This document shows, piece after piece, positions 7,778 to 16,297 of a stretch of DNA of 50,150 nt. Location: contig JAGBDV010000009.1 of assembly GCA_017937305.1 (NCBI GenBank), positions 1-50,150 on the forward strand, read 5' to 3'. The translations under genes and the position numbers were made by a program. Positions within the stretch are counted from its first letter, which is position 1, and each line of letters begins with the position of its first letter. The notes under the pieces are model-generated. The model saw only the letters and a program-made list of their open reading frames with translations, was not told the origin of the DNA and did not search any database. This DNA is from Bacilli bacterium (lineage in GTDB: Bacteria > Bacillota_I > Bacilli_A > ML615J-28 > CAG-313).

Positions 7778-9322
7778 ATGGTTAATTTTTCTAGGTATTT
7801 TGTCCAATATTTGAGAGATTTGCTATCAAATTTTGGAGATTTATTGAGTAGAATTTGGGATATCATTTCTCATATATTCTATTATGACATCAAAGAGTAT
7901 TTTGATTTATTAATTAGTAGTTGGAATTCATTTAACTTTGTTGACTGGTTATTTGAACTACTTGCAATTATTGTTAATGTTTGTTTCTTTGGTTTCTTAA
8001 TTTTAAGAAGTTTACAATTCTTAAGAAGATATGTTAGATTTACTAAACGTGAAATTGAAAAGGATCAATTATTAGAAGAAATTGCTATTCTTAATATGAA
8101 GACTGCTGAGTTAATTGATGAAAAGAATAAGATCATGGCTATGAAGGTTTCTTCTATGGGCTTTGGTGGTCTTGGTGTTGATAATGAACCAGGTGGTTCT
8201 CTAGAAAAAGACAAGAAGAAAAAAGCTACTGGTCCAAGTCGTTTCTCAAAACTTATTGCTGTTGATAATAAATACGAAACTGAACTTGCTGGTGTTGTAA
8301 TGAGTCCAGAAGATATGTTAGGTCTACCTGAACTTGTTGATAGATTTATTAACTTTAGTGCTTCTCAACTTCATTTATATTATGATCATAAAGTAATTCG
8401 TACTTATTTTGCAGGTCTTGCTACTTCTAAGATTATTATTCTTGAAGGTATTTCAGGTACAGGTAAAACATCTTTACCTTATGCAATGGGTAGATTCTTT
8501 AAAAACCCTGCTGCAATCTGTTCTGTACAACCTTCATGGCGTGACCGTGCTGAAATGATTGGTTACTTAAATGAATTTACTAAGAAGTTTAATGAAACAG
8601 ATTTCTTAAAGGCATTATATGAAACTTTATATCGTGATGATATGAACTTCATCGTTCTAGATGAAATGAACTTAGCTCGTATTGAATATTACTTTGCAGA
8701 ATTCTTATCAATCATGGAAATGCCTAACGTAAATGAATGGAAGATCGATATTGTTCCAGATGTATGGGATACAGACCCTGTTAAAATTATTGAAGGTAAG
8801 ATTTTAGTTCCTCAAAATGTATGGTTCATTGGTACAGCCAACCGAGATGACTCAACTTATACAATTACAGATAAAGTATATGACCGTGCTATTTCAATTG
8901 AAATGAATCACCGTGCACCTTATATTGATGCACCATATACTGAACAAATTGATATGACTTATGATTACTTTGCTGAACTTTGTGCTAAAGGTATTGAAAA
9001 TAATCCTATTAGTAACAAGTCACTTGAAAAGTTATCTAAGCTTGATGATTTCGTTTCTGATAAATTTAAGATTACATTTGGTAACCGTATCTTAAAACAA
9101 ATTAAGATGTTTGTTCCTGCATTCGTTGCATGTGGTGGAGATGAAATTGAGGCTCTTGACTACATCGTATTCAGAAAGATTTTTAGAAAATTTGAAACAT
9201 TAAATATCGCATTCTTAAAAGATGAAATTGCTCAATTAATTTCATTATTAGAGAAGTTATTTGGAAAGGGTGCATTCGCCGAATCTATTCAATATTTACA
9301 AGAACTTTCAAGAAATGCGTAA
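7778..9322 (+). CDS. Membrane-anchored McrB-like AAA ATPase
   Basis: 514 residues, start ATG 7778 after AAAGGAGA. A hydrophobic segment at about 55-80 is followed by a short coiled coil (85-120) and a linker. The C-terminal AAA domain has Walker A GISGTGKT (about 224-231), Walker B VLDEMN (about 293-298) and G-T-A-N-R-D-D (about 351). This arrangement, with LARIEYYFAEFLS after Walker B, is typical of the McrB/AAA_5-type ATPases that pair with DUF2357 proteins. The next gene is such a partner. In known pairs the two proteins form restriction-like defence systems. Here the membrane anchor and the peptidase/surface-protein context suggest a role in export or assembly, which is inference. Confidence 0.82.
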   Translation: MVNFSRYFVQYLRDLLSNFGDLLSRIWDIISHIFYYDIKEYFDLLISSWNSFNFVDWLFELLAIIVNVCFFGFLILRSLQFLRRYVRFTKREIEKDQLLEEIAILNMKTAELIDEKNKIMAMKVSSMGFGGLGVDNEPGGSLEKDKKKKATGPSRFSKLIAVDNKYETELAGVVMSPEDMLGLPELVDRFINFSASQLHLYYDHKVIRTYFAGLATSKIIILEGISGTGKTSLPYAMGRFFKNPAAICSVQPSWRDRAEMIGYLNEFTKKFNETDFLKALYETLYRDDMNFIVLDEMNLARIEYYFAEFLSIMEMPNVNEWKIDIVPDVWDTDPVKIIEGKILVPQNVWFIGTANRDDSTYTITDKVYDRAISIEMNHRAPYIDAPYTEQIDMTYDYFAELCAKGIENNPISNKSLEKLSKLDDFVSDKFKITFGNRILKQIKMFVPAFVACGGDEIEALDYIVFRKIFRKFETLNIAFLKDEIAQLISLLEKLFGKGAFAESIQYLQELSRNA

Positions 9323-9334
9323 AATTTGAAACTG

Positions 9335-9366
9335 AATGCATAGCCTTTAGGCTATGCATTTATTAT
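9335..9366 (+). terminator. Hairpin between AAA and DUF2357-like genes
   Basis: AATGCATAGCC (9335-9345) and GGCTATGCATT (9350-9360) form a perfect stem with a four-base loop, followed by TATTATTAAA. The T-run is broken, so it may act as a partial terminator that lowers expression of the downstream genes. Confidence 0.6.
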
Positions 9367-9382
9367 TAAATGGAGGTAAATT

Positions 9383-11842
9383 ATGGCAGAAGAATTAGAA
9401 TTACAACAAGAAGAGATTGTTGAAGATACTGCTAATAAAGATGAAGTAATATTAGAAGAATTTGAAGAAGATGATTTACTTGATTTCTATTATCTTAAAG
9501 CCACAAATGGTTTAAGTAAAATAGATAAAATGGAATTCCCTACATACTTCTATGATTTAATTGGCACTGGCGATAGTAAATTCTATCAAAAGAATATTAC
9601 TGAAACTAAATTTTTTGATGAAGATTGGGTAAAAACTCTTGAAGGTTTCTTCCCAAGTATTGATAAAATTATTAAGAATCCTAAACTTTCTATTCGTTAT
9701 GAAGAAGAAGTAGTTGCAATTGAAAAAGCTAAAAAAACAAATAGCGCTTCTGTTAGACACCTTGCAAGTCATACACAATTAATCAAAGAAATTGATAAAA
9801 ATGGTGATGTAAGACCTAAGAAGATTTTAAATACATTTGCAGAAGAAGAAATTGCAACATATGAAAATAGATTCATAATGACTTTAATTAATCGTTTATT
9901 CTTCTTTGTTCGTGCACGTCACGAAATTATTCGTGACAATGTTGAATCATTCCAAAAAGATCATTTATCTTATGAATCTAATTTTGATATTAAAGATGAA
10001 AATGTATCATTTAAGATTGATATTAACATTAAACGTGACTTAGATAATGATAAGATTAATAAACGTAATCATGATTTACTTGCAAGAGTAGAAAGACTTT
10101 CTACATATGTAAGTGGATTTAAAAATTCTCAATTCATGAGACAAATGGGAAAAGCTAAGAAAGTTCACCCACCAATCATGAAAACTAACGTAATCTTAAA
10201 GAATCCTGATTTCAAAAATGCATATGCATTATGGTTATATCTAGATAGATATAATGCACTTGACTTTGATGTTGATGTAAGAGAACGTCCAGTAAAACTT
10301 AGTGCAGAATTTAAGAAGAACTTAGATAGAGTTTCTGCTTTATCTTATGCAGCACTTGTTAAGAATAAGATTAAACGTCAAGAAGATTTTAGAGTAATTG
10401 AACAAGTGGAACCAATTATCAAAAAGTCTACAAGAATCGTTAAAACACATCCAGAGGATGTGATGAAACGTCCTGATGCAATAGAAGTTGAAGATAATTT
10501 TGTTAATGAATACTACCTTCAAGCAAACAAAAAGATCGTTACTCAACAAATGAAAGAAATGATGAGTGAAAGATTATCTAAAGACGCATCTGCTAAGAAA
10601 GTTATTAAAGATGCACTTGGTATTACTAACTCATTATTTGATACTGTATTTGAAATTGAAGAAAACATTGATTATTTTGAAAAATATATCAATGAAGAAG
10701 ATCCAATTAAAAAATATGATGATGCTAAATTTAAAGTAAAAGTTGCTAAAATCATTAGAGAAGCTAAAGAAGTAGATTATTCTAAATCCATAAAACTAGA
10801 AAAATCTTTATATCAAACAATGCTTAAAGCAACTAATGCAAAACTTAGAGCAGTTAATGCGCAAAAGAAAAAAGAAGCTTATGCTAAATTTGAAAAGCAA
10901 CTTGAAAAAGATGCTAAAGCATTACAAAAAGAAAAAGCTAGAATTAAAGAACTAATCAAAAAACTTGATGGTAAACTAATCGATAAAGAAACTGGTAAAC
11001 AACAAATTGTTCTTGAAAAAGAACAATTTGAAGAAAACTTAAAGAACGAAGTTCAAAACTTTAACGATAAAGCTAAAGCAGAACTTAAAGCAGAACTTGA
11101 CAAGATGAAAGCTGAACATAAAGAAGATGTATCTAAACAAAAAGCTGAAATGAAAAAAGCTTTAAAAGATGCTGAAGATAGAAAAGCATTAAGAGAAAAG
11201 AAGATGCAAGAACGTCATGATTCATTGATGCAAAAAGAAAAAGATAAAGCTTTAGCGACTAAAGAAAAAGAAGTTAACAAAAAGTTAGAAATTTATAATG
11301 CAGAACTTGAAGAACTAAAAGCTAAGAAAGAAGAAGTAGCTTTACAAGTTAAGAAAATTGATGGTAAAGTTGTTAACCCTGAAACTGGTAAAGATGATTT
11401 AACTGTTGAAAAAGAAGAGTTCAATGAAAAAGTAAAACGCGATAAAGCAGTTATTAAAGCTGCAATCGAAGATGAAACTCAATTAGAACTTGAAAAAATC
11501 AAAGCAGCTCATGAAGAAAGAATGGCAAAACTTAAAGCTGAATATGAAGAAAAGATTCAAGCTGCAAAGGTAAGACGTGAAGAAAGAATCGTTAAATGGA
11601 ACGAAAAATATAAAACTGAACTTCAAAAAGAAGAAGAAAAAGGTTTTGGTAAAAAAGCTAAAACATTAGATTCTGCAAAAGAAAAAGCTTTAAAAGAAGA
11701 ACAAGCACTTAAAGCAAAATACGAAAAAGAATTAAAAGAACTAAATGAACCACTTACTGCTACAGTTGAAGTAGAAGGCGAAAACGGTGAATTAGTAGAT
11801 ACTTTAGTAGTAGAAAAAGTAGAAGGTGCAGATAATGAATAA
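9383..11842 (+). CDS. DUF2357-like partner protein with long coiled coil
   Basis: 819 residues. Acidic start, then a domain at about 30-420 with SVRHLASHTQ and T-Y-E-N-R-F (about 121-165), a pattern seen in DUF2357 proteins encoded beside McrB-like ATPases. The usual C-terminal PD-(D/E)xK nuclease is not evident. From about 470 to 790 the protein is Lys/Glu-rich coiled coil. That region holds two similar inserts, D-G-K-x5-E-T-G-K followed by E-K-E-x-F (about 528 and 659), about 131 residues apart. No signal peptide, so it is cytoplasmic and presumably works with the membrane ATPase just upstream. It overlaps the next gene by 8 bases. Function unknown; a scaffold or motor adaptor is a guess. 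Confidence 0.7.
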   Translation: MAEELELQQEEIVEDTANKDEVILEEFEEDDLLDFYYLKATNGLSKIDKMEFPTYFYDLIGTGDSKFYQKNITETKFFDEDWVKTLEGFFPSIDKIIKNPKLSIRYEEEVVAIEKAKKTNSASVRHLASHTQLIKEIDKNGDVRPKKILNTFAEEEIATYENRFIMTLINRLFFFVRARHEIIRDNVESFQKDHLSYESNFDIKDENVSFKIDINIKRDLDNDKINKRNHDLLARVERLSTYVSGFKNSQFMRQMGKAKKVHPPIMKTNVILKNPDFKNAYALWLYLDRYNALDFDVDVRERPVKLSAEFKKNLDRVSALSYAALVKNKIKRQEDFRVIEQVEPIIKKSTRIVKTHPEDVMKRPDAIEVEDNFVNEYYLQANKKIVTQQMKEMMSERLSKDASAKKVIKDALGITNSLFDTVFEIEENIDYFEKYINEEDPIKKYDDAKFKVKVAKIIREAKEVDYSKSIKLEKSLYQTMLKATNAKLRAVNAQKKKEAYAKFEKQLEKDAKALQKEKARIKELIKKLDGKLIDKETGKQQIVLEKEQFEENLKNEVQNFNDKAKAELKAELDKMKAEHKEDVSKQKAEMKKALKDAEDRKALREKKMQERHDSLMQKEKDKALATKEKEVNKKLEIYNAELEELKAKKEEVALQVKKIDGKVVNPETGKDDLTVEKEEFNEKVKRDKAVIKAAIEDETQLELEKIKAAHEERMAKLKAEYEEKIQAAKVRREERIVKWNEKYKTELQKEEEKGFGKKAKTLDSAKEKALKEEQALKAKYEKELKELNEPLTATVEVEGENGELVDTLVVEKVEGADNE

Positions 11843-12707
11843 GAATTTGATATCTCAACTTGTTGTAAGCATTTGTGCACTTCTTTTAATCGCAACAGTT
11901 ACTTTTGCATGGTTTGCCATCAGCAACACTGCTGATGCAGGATTTGTTGCACAAGTAGGAGACTTAGAATCTAGCTTTGAGTTTGCTGCTGTTGAAAATG
12001 ATAAAATTGTTGATGCGAGTGGTGTTTCTACTCTTGATATGAAAGATGTAATTCCAGGACAAAAATTCTATTTCTTTATGGTTGTTGAATTAAGTGGCTC
12101 TGAATCAGGGATGGTATCTATAGTATTGAATGATATTAAATCATATACTGTTACAGGCATTGAAGAGGATAATATTTATAAATTAGATGAAGATTATAGT
12201 GGCGAAGAATGGAAAAAAATCCAATATGCTTTTTGTTATTCCGTTAAAGGAGCTTATTGGGTGCCTAAAGGAACAACGTTAAAAAATGAAATTCTTAGCC
12301 AATCAAATCCTTTAAGTGTTGTTGTTCCTAATGATGGAACTAATAAGAATTATTGGATTGAATTTGCTACTGAAGAAAAACAAAAATATTATTATTCAGA
12401 AAGTGATCAATACGATAAATCAGTTATATTTAATAAAAACGAAAACAATGCCGATCAAGATGACTACGTTCTTTTAAGAAACGTTCCAATAATTGGTGAT
12501 AATGAAGCTAATATAGAAAAAACTGCCGAAGATCATAATGCTTTTGTTGTAATAATTGAAATTGACTTTTTATCTGAAGCGGTACTTCCTGATTTCTTTG
12601 ATCCGTCAGTAGAAGAAAATTTTGATAATTCTAATAGTAATATTTATGAAACACAATTATTTAGTATTTCAAATATTTCAATTATTACAAGTAAAGAAAA
12701 CGAATAA
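11835..12707 (+). CDS. SipW-dependent-type exported surface protein C
   Basis: 290 residues. ATG 11835 is chosen over GTG 11826 because AGAAGGTG lies before it; it overlaps the preceding stop, so translation is probably coupled. Signal peptide with T-V-T-F-A-W-F at residues 21-27. The mature protein is acidic, with IPGQKFYF early on, like the PG(Q) segment found in TasA/camelysin-type domains. It lacks the W-x-E-G-x-D motif of proteins A and B. A peptidase gene begins 3 bases downstream, so it is the likely cognate substrate. Confidence 0.78.
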   Translation: MNKNLISQLVVSICALLLIATVTFAWFAISNTADAGFVAQVGDLESSFEFAAVENDKIVDASGVSTLDMKDVIPGQKFYFFMVVELSGSESGMVSIVLNDIKSYTVTGIEEDNIYKLDEDYSGEEWKKIQYAFCYSVKGAYWVPKGTTLKNEILSQSNPLSVVVPNDGTNKNYWIEFATEEKQKYYYSESDQYDKSVIFNKNENNADQDDYVLLRNVPIIGDNEANIEKTAEDHNAFVVIIEIDFLSEAVLPDFFDPSVEENFDNSNSNIYETQLFSISNISIITSKENE

Positions 12708-12709
12708 TC

Positions 12710-13357
12710 ATGCTTGAGAAAATTAAAAAAATATATCAAGGTTTAGTTTTAGCACTAACTTGCTTCTTATTTATAGTTACTATTTATGTTTTAATTGCTG
12801 GTACTAATGCTATTAAAAAAGGTGACATGATGAGTATATTTGGATATACTTATTCAGTAGTACCTACTAACTCAATGGAACCAGAAATTAATGTTGGTGA
12901 TTCTGTAATAGGTCATAAAGTAAAATATAGTTCACTTGAAATTGGTGATGATATTATATATCATTATGTAACTGATGAATATGATATATTTGTAGTTCAT
13001 AGAATCATAAGATACGATGAAGGTGAAGGTTTTAAAACTCAAGGAATTAATAATCAATTTGAAGATGAAGGCTATGTAACAGAGGATAATTTTATTGCAA
13101 GAGTTGTATGGCATGGTAATCTTGCTAATATTGGAACTATAGTTTTAGAACACCGTGGAACTTTATTTTTAGTACTAATTGGAATACTTTTACTTATATC
13201 TGCTAATGGTGTTTTTGATATTATTAAGACTCTTGATGAAAAGAAAAAACTAACATTAGAAGAAGAAAAAGAAAAGGAAAAAATCGATTGGGAAAATAAA
13301 TTAAGAGAAGAAGTTTTAGCTGAACTTGAAAACGAAAAAAACAATCAAAATGAATAA
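12710..13357 (+). CDS. SipW-like signal peptidase I, copy 2
   Basis: 215 residues. Catalytic Ser55 in TNSMEPE and His97 in VVHRI. N-terminal membrane segment at about 10-32 and a second at about 147-167, then a charged cytoplasmic coiled-coil tail of about 45 residues, as in copy 1. There is no clear ribosome binding site; the gene starts 3 bases after the stop of surface protein C, which suggests coupled translation. It is followed by a strong terminator that ends cluster 1. Confidence 0.85.
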   Translation: MLEKIKKIYQGLVLALTCFLFIVTIYVLIAGTNAIKKGDMMSIFGYTYSVVPTNSMEPEINVGDSVIGHKVKYSSLEIGDDIIYHYVTDEYDIFVVHRIIRYDEGEGFKTQGINNQFEDEGYVTEDNFIARVVWHGNLANIGTIVLEHRGTLFLVLIGILLLISANGVFDIIKTLDEKKKLTLEEEKEKEKIDWENKLREEVLAELENEKNNQNE

Positions 13358-13390
13358 AAAGAAGCACAGATTAACTGTGCTTCTTTTCTC
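13357..13390 (+). terminator. Terminator of surface cluster 1
   Basis: AAAAGAAGCACAG (13357-13369) and CTGTGCTTCTTTT (13375-13387) form a 13-pair stem with a five-base loop and a T-rich tail. Confidence 0.85.
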
Positions 13391-13410
13391 TTTACGGCTC
13401 TTAAACTTTA

Positions 13411-13456
13411 ATTAATTGCACAAATAAAGACTTTTTTTGAGGCATTAATTGCACAA
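13411..13456. repeat. Two 13-base direct repeats 33 bases apart
   Basis: ATTAATTGCACAA occurs exactly at 13411-13423 and 13444-13456, in the AT-rich gap before riboswitch 2. The spacing is about three helical turns, as expected for two sites on the same DNA face. It lies about 150 bases upstream of the promoter. Apart from this and the promoter, 13457-13607 shows nothing I recognise. Confidence 0.5.
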
Positions 13457-13607
13457 TTTACTACTTTTAAGTGAATAATAATATAAAAATTATATTTTGA
13501 TTAGTATAAATTTAATTGAATAATTTATGAAATATATAATAAAATTTTACTAATTTTTGAAATAAAAAATATTTTTGGTTTTATTATCAATTATAAGACT
13601 TTTATAC

Positions 13608-13636
13608 TTGACTAAAATGACGAAAGGTGGTATAAT
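13608..13636 (+). promoter_or_regulatory. Promoter of surface cluster 2
   Basis: TTGACT (13608-13613), 17 bases, TATAAT (13631-13636), with TGG forming an extended -10. This is stronger than the cluster 1 promoter. Confidence 0.8.
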
Positions 13637-13654
13637 AAGTATAAATAATAGATA

Positions 13655-13770
13655 TAAAATTGGCAAACCTTAGGAAACTAAGGGACGCAAAACTATAGGG
13701 CCTAATAAGATTTTTGGTAGCCAGCTGCATTAAACTAAAAAATTAATGTAGTTTGCTACTATTTTTTACT
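13655..13770 (+). promoter_or_regulatory. Second cyclic-di-GMP-I (GEMM-I) riboswitch with terminator
   Basis: Same ordered landmarks as the first: GGCAAACC, GGAAAC-capped hairpin, GGGACGCAAAAC, GGGCCT and GGTAGCCAGC. The terminator arm GTAGCCAGCTGCATTAA (13717-13733) starts inside the aptamer. It pairs with TTAATGTAGTTTGCTAC (13743-13759) with G-U pairs, followed by TATTTTTT. It precedes the gene at 13794, so both surface clusters answer to the same second messenger. Confidence 0.93.
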
Positions 13771-13793
13771 TTAAAGAGAAGGAGGAAATTGGT

Positions 13794-14411
13794 ATGAAAA
13801 AGTACAAAACATTAATACTTTTATTAATACTTTGTATGGTAGTATGCATATTTGCAGGAACTACTTATGCATGGTTTGTTAAAGTAAAACGTACTGGTGC
13901 AGTTTATTTTAAAACTGGTGAAGTAGAGTATGCTATTTCTGATAATGGTTTTAAAAATAATATGATTTCAAATCAAGATGTAATAATTCCTGGTCAAGAA
14001 TTAGTTCTTATGGGAAAAACTGTTAGTGTTACAAATAAATCATCAATTTCTTCTGGATTAAGGGTCTTTGTTACAGTTACTGTAAATGGTGAAAAATATA
14101 CTGTAACTGATGATCAAACAGACTATGTAGTAGCTATGTTTGATAGTGGTTGGCAATTTAATAGTGTTGATGGATGTTGGTATGTGTATGATGGGGAGAA
14201 TGAAAAAATGTTTATTAAGAATGACGCAGCAGATGCGTCGTATGAAATACCGTTGTTTACTTCGTTAAAACTAAATGGAAATAAATTTGGTAATTCAGTA
14301 GCAGCTAAAAATGTTTATGTTACTATTGCTTTTCAAGGAAAACAATATGATTATGCAGAATGGTCGGATTTAGAAACTATCGCGACTACAACAGTAAATT
14401 TAGGAGATTAA
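13794..14411 (+). CDS. TasA/camelysin-like exported protein D
   Basis: 205 residues. Start ATG 13794 after GAAGGAGGA. Signal peptide with G-T-T-Y-A-W-F at residues 22-28. The mature part follows the TasA/camelysin plan: F-K-T-G-E-V-E-Y early, IIPGQELV, a beta-sandwich with VTV-type strands, and a closing V-T-I-A-F-Q-G-K-Q-Y-D-Y-A-E-W segment. The next gene shares this plan, so the two are likely paralogous fibre subunits. First gene after riboswitch 2. Confidence 0.85.
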   Translation: MKKYKTLILLLILCMVVCIFAGTTYAWFVKVKRTGAVYFKTGEVEYAISDNGFKNNMISNQDVIIPGQELVLMGKTVSVTNKSSISSGLRVFVTVTVNGEKYTVTDDQTDYVVAMFDSGWQFNSVDGCWYVYDGENEKMFIKNDAADASYEIPLFTSLKLNGNKFGNSVAAKNVYVTIAFQGKQYDYAEWSDLETIATTTVNLGD

Positions 14412-14425
14412 AAGGAGAATAGATT

Positions 14426-15028
14426 ATGAATAAAAAAATTATTTTAGGTTTAAGTGTATTATTAGTTGCATTGTTTGCTTTAATTGGTGGTGCATCGTAT
14501 GCGTGGTTAACATCTCAAGGTGATGCTGAATCGAATACTTATACAGTAGGAAAAGTTTCATATACTGTCACATACAATGAAACTACTGGTTATGTAGTTC
14601 CCGGACAAAGTTTGGTTAGTGATATAACTTTAGTAAATAATTCTAACATTGCAACACATCTAAGAGTTGTATTAACTGTAACAGTTAAAGATTCAAGTAA
14701 TAATAATATTTCGTGGAGTGTTGGTTCTGATGCTACTGCTAATCAAATTTTAATGAAAGATACTGTTACTGCAGATTGGACTTTAGAAGATGACGGAAAG
14801 TTATATTATGGTTCAAAAGATTCCCCTTCTAATATTGCATCTGGAGAGCAAGTGGAATTAAACTTTAGTGGTCTAGTGTTAAATGGGGCATTAGTTGGAA
14901 ATGCTCATTCCGATTATAAAGTTACTGTAACTGTTAAATATCAAGCTAAGCAAGCTGATGTTGTTGAATGGGAAGATTTAGCATCTGAAACATTTGATTT
15001 CTCTACTGGTCTTGATGCAGCAGCTTAG
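14426..15028 (+). CDS. TasA/camelysin-like exported protein E
   Basis: 200 residues. Start ATG 14426 after AAAAGGAGA, 14 bases after protein D. Signal peptide with G-A-S-Y-A-W-L at residues 22-28. The mature domain has Y-T-V-G-K-V-S-Y-T-V, Y-V-V-P-G-Q-S-L and a final V-T-V-K-Y-Q-A-K-Q-A-D-V-V-E-W, matching protein D. It is Ser/Thr/Val-rich and fits a small beta-sandwich subunit able to polymerise. The TasA relation is by pattern, not by a search. Confidence 0.85.
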   Translation: MNKKIILGLSVLLVALFALIGGASYAWLTSQGDAESNTYTVGKVSYTVTYNETTGYVVPGQSLVSDITLVNNSNIATHLRVVLTVTVKDSSNNNISWSVGSDATANQILMKDTVTADWTLEDDGKLYYGSKDSPSNIASGEQVELNFSGLVLNGALVGNAHSDYKVTVTVKYQAKQADVVEWEDLASETFDFSTGLDAAA

Positions 15029-15042
15029 AATTACAAATAAAA

Positions 15043-15543
15043 ATGAAAAGAACAATTAGTGGTTTAATAATCTTTGTATTGGGTTCATTAATACTGCTTC
15101 ATCTTGCTTTATATATTGGAGGTTACAGATTCTTTTATGTTAAGACTGAAAGTATGGAACCTGATATTCACAAATGGTCTCTAATTTATGTTAGAGGATA
15201 TAAAGAAAAAAATGATTTTTACAATAACATTGGTTATGGGATGGATATAACTTATATTAGTGAAAGTGGTGAACCTGTAACTCATAGAGTAATTGGTATT
15301 AATGAAGAAAAAGATATTCTACAAACAAAAGGCATTAATGGTGACGCTGCAGCTGATGCGGTAATATCTAGAGATCAAGTAGTAGGTAGAGTTGTTAAAG
15401 TTATTCCTGTTTTAGGATTCTTTGTAATGATGATACAATCTATTTATTTTTGGATAATATTAATTACTGGAATAATTATATATTTCGTAATAAAAGCTTT
15501 ATTAAAAGAAATTAAAAAAGGAAAATTACAACCTAAAAAATAA
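15043..15543 (+). CDS. SipW-like signal peptidase I, copy 3
   Basis: 166 residues, the smallest of the three. Catalytic Ser37 in TESMEPDI and His81 in VTHRVIG. N-terminal membrane segment at about 6-26 and a C-terminal one at about 127-152, without the long coiled-coil tail of copies 1 and 2. It lies 14 bases after protein E and just before another exported protein, so it probably matures proteins D, E and perhaps F. Confidence 0.87.
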   Translation: MKRTISGLIIFVLGSLILLHLALYIGGYRFFYVKTESMEPDIHKWSLIYVRGYKEKNDFYNNIGYGMDITYISESGEPVTHRVIGINEEKDILQTKGINGDAAADAVISRDQVVGRVVKVIPVLGFFVMMIQSIYFWIILITGIIIYFVIKALLKEIKKGKLQPKK

Positions 15544-15566
15544 AATTTATGAAAGGAGGAATCCCT

Positions 15567-16292
15567 ATGAAAAACGAAATAAATAAAAAGAGTTTAATAG
15601 CTATGATTTGTGTTTTCTTACTAACAATTAGTTGTATGGTTTATGCATCATATTCTTATCTTACAGCTCAAGATGGCGGACCTATGGAATTTATTGTGGG
15701 TGATGTCGAAGCTAATTTATCTATTTATTTTGAAGATGAAAGTGGTAATAAATATACACTAGAATCTACAGATGTTGAAATTGAATATGTTGGGACTTCT
15801 CCAAGTGGTACATTTACTAAGAGTGGTGTAATTAAGGTAAATATTTCAGACCGTAATGCTAAACAATTTGCTGAAAATTTCCGTGTTGATTTAAATATCA
15901 ATAGTAATGTTCCAACCTATGTAAGAATTGCTGCATATGAACAATTAACTCTAACATATCAATCTGGTGGTGCAACAAGAGAAGTTGCTGTTGTACAAAC
16001 TGAATTAACTGATTTTAATTATAATTTTAAAAGTATTTCAAATCCGGATGGAAAATTCTATGATAATAGATCTGTTGATGGATTTATATATTGCACTGAA
16101 CAAGTTCAAAAAAACGGTGATCAAACTTTAACAATTCCGTTGATTTCAGATTACTATTCTGATCGTTCATTTGGTACACGTGATGAAAAGTATTCACTTC
16201 AAATCGGTTTCATTGTAGAAGCTGTTCAATATCTTGACGGTGCACAAAATAACTGGGGACTTGAAAAAGCTCCTTGGGGAGAGGACTGGTAG
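15567..16292 (+). CDS. Exported protein F with divergent SipW-type signal
   Basis: 241 residues. ATG 15567 follows AAAGGAGG; the ATG at 15549 sits before that site and is rejected. The signal region ends Y-A-S-Y-S-Y-L (26-32), a divergent form of the [TS]-Y-A-W-[FL] motif. The mature part begins F-I-V-G-D-V-E-A-N-L, like the TasA/camelysin start, and is beta-rich, ending V-E-A-V-Q-Y-L. It has no sorting signal. It directly precedes the giant surface protein, so it may link that protein to the fibre. Confidence 0.75.
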   Translation: MKNEINKKSLIAMICVFLLTISCMVYASYSYLTAQDGGPMEFIVGDVEANLSIYFEDESGNKYTLESTDVEIEYVGTSPSGTFTKSGVIKVNISDRNAKQFAENFRVDLNINSNVPTYVRIAAYEQLTLTYQSGGATREVAVVQTELTDFNYNFKSISNPDGKFYDNRSVDGFIYCTEQVQKNGDQTLTIPLISDYYSDRSFGTRDEKYSLQIGFIVEAVQYLDGAQNNWGLEKAPWGEDW

Positions 16293-16297
16293 TAGAC

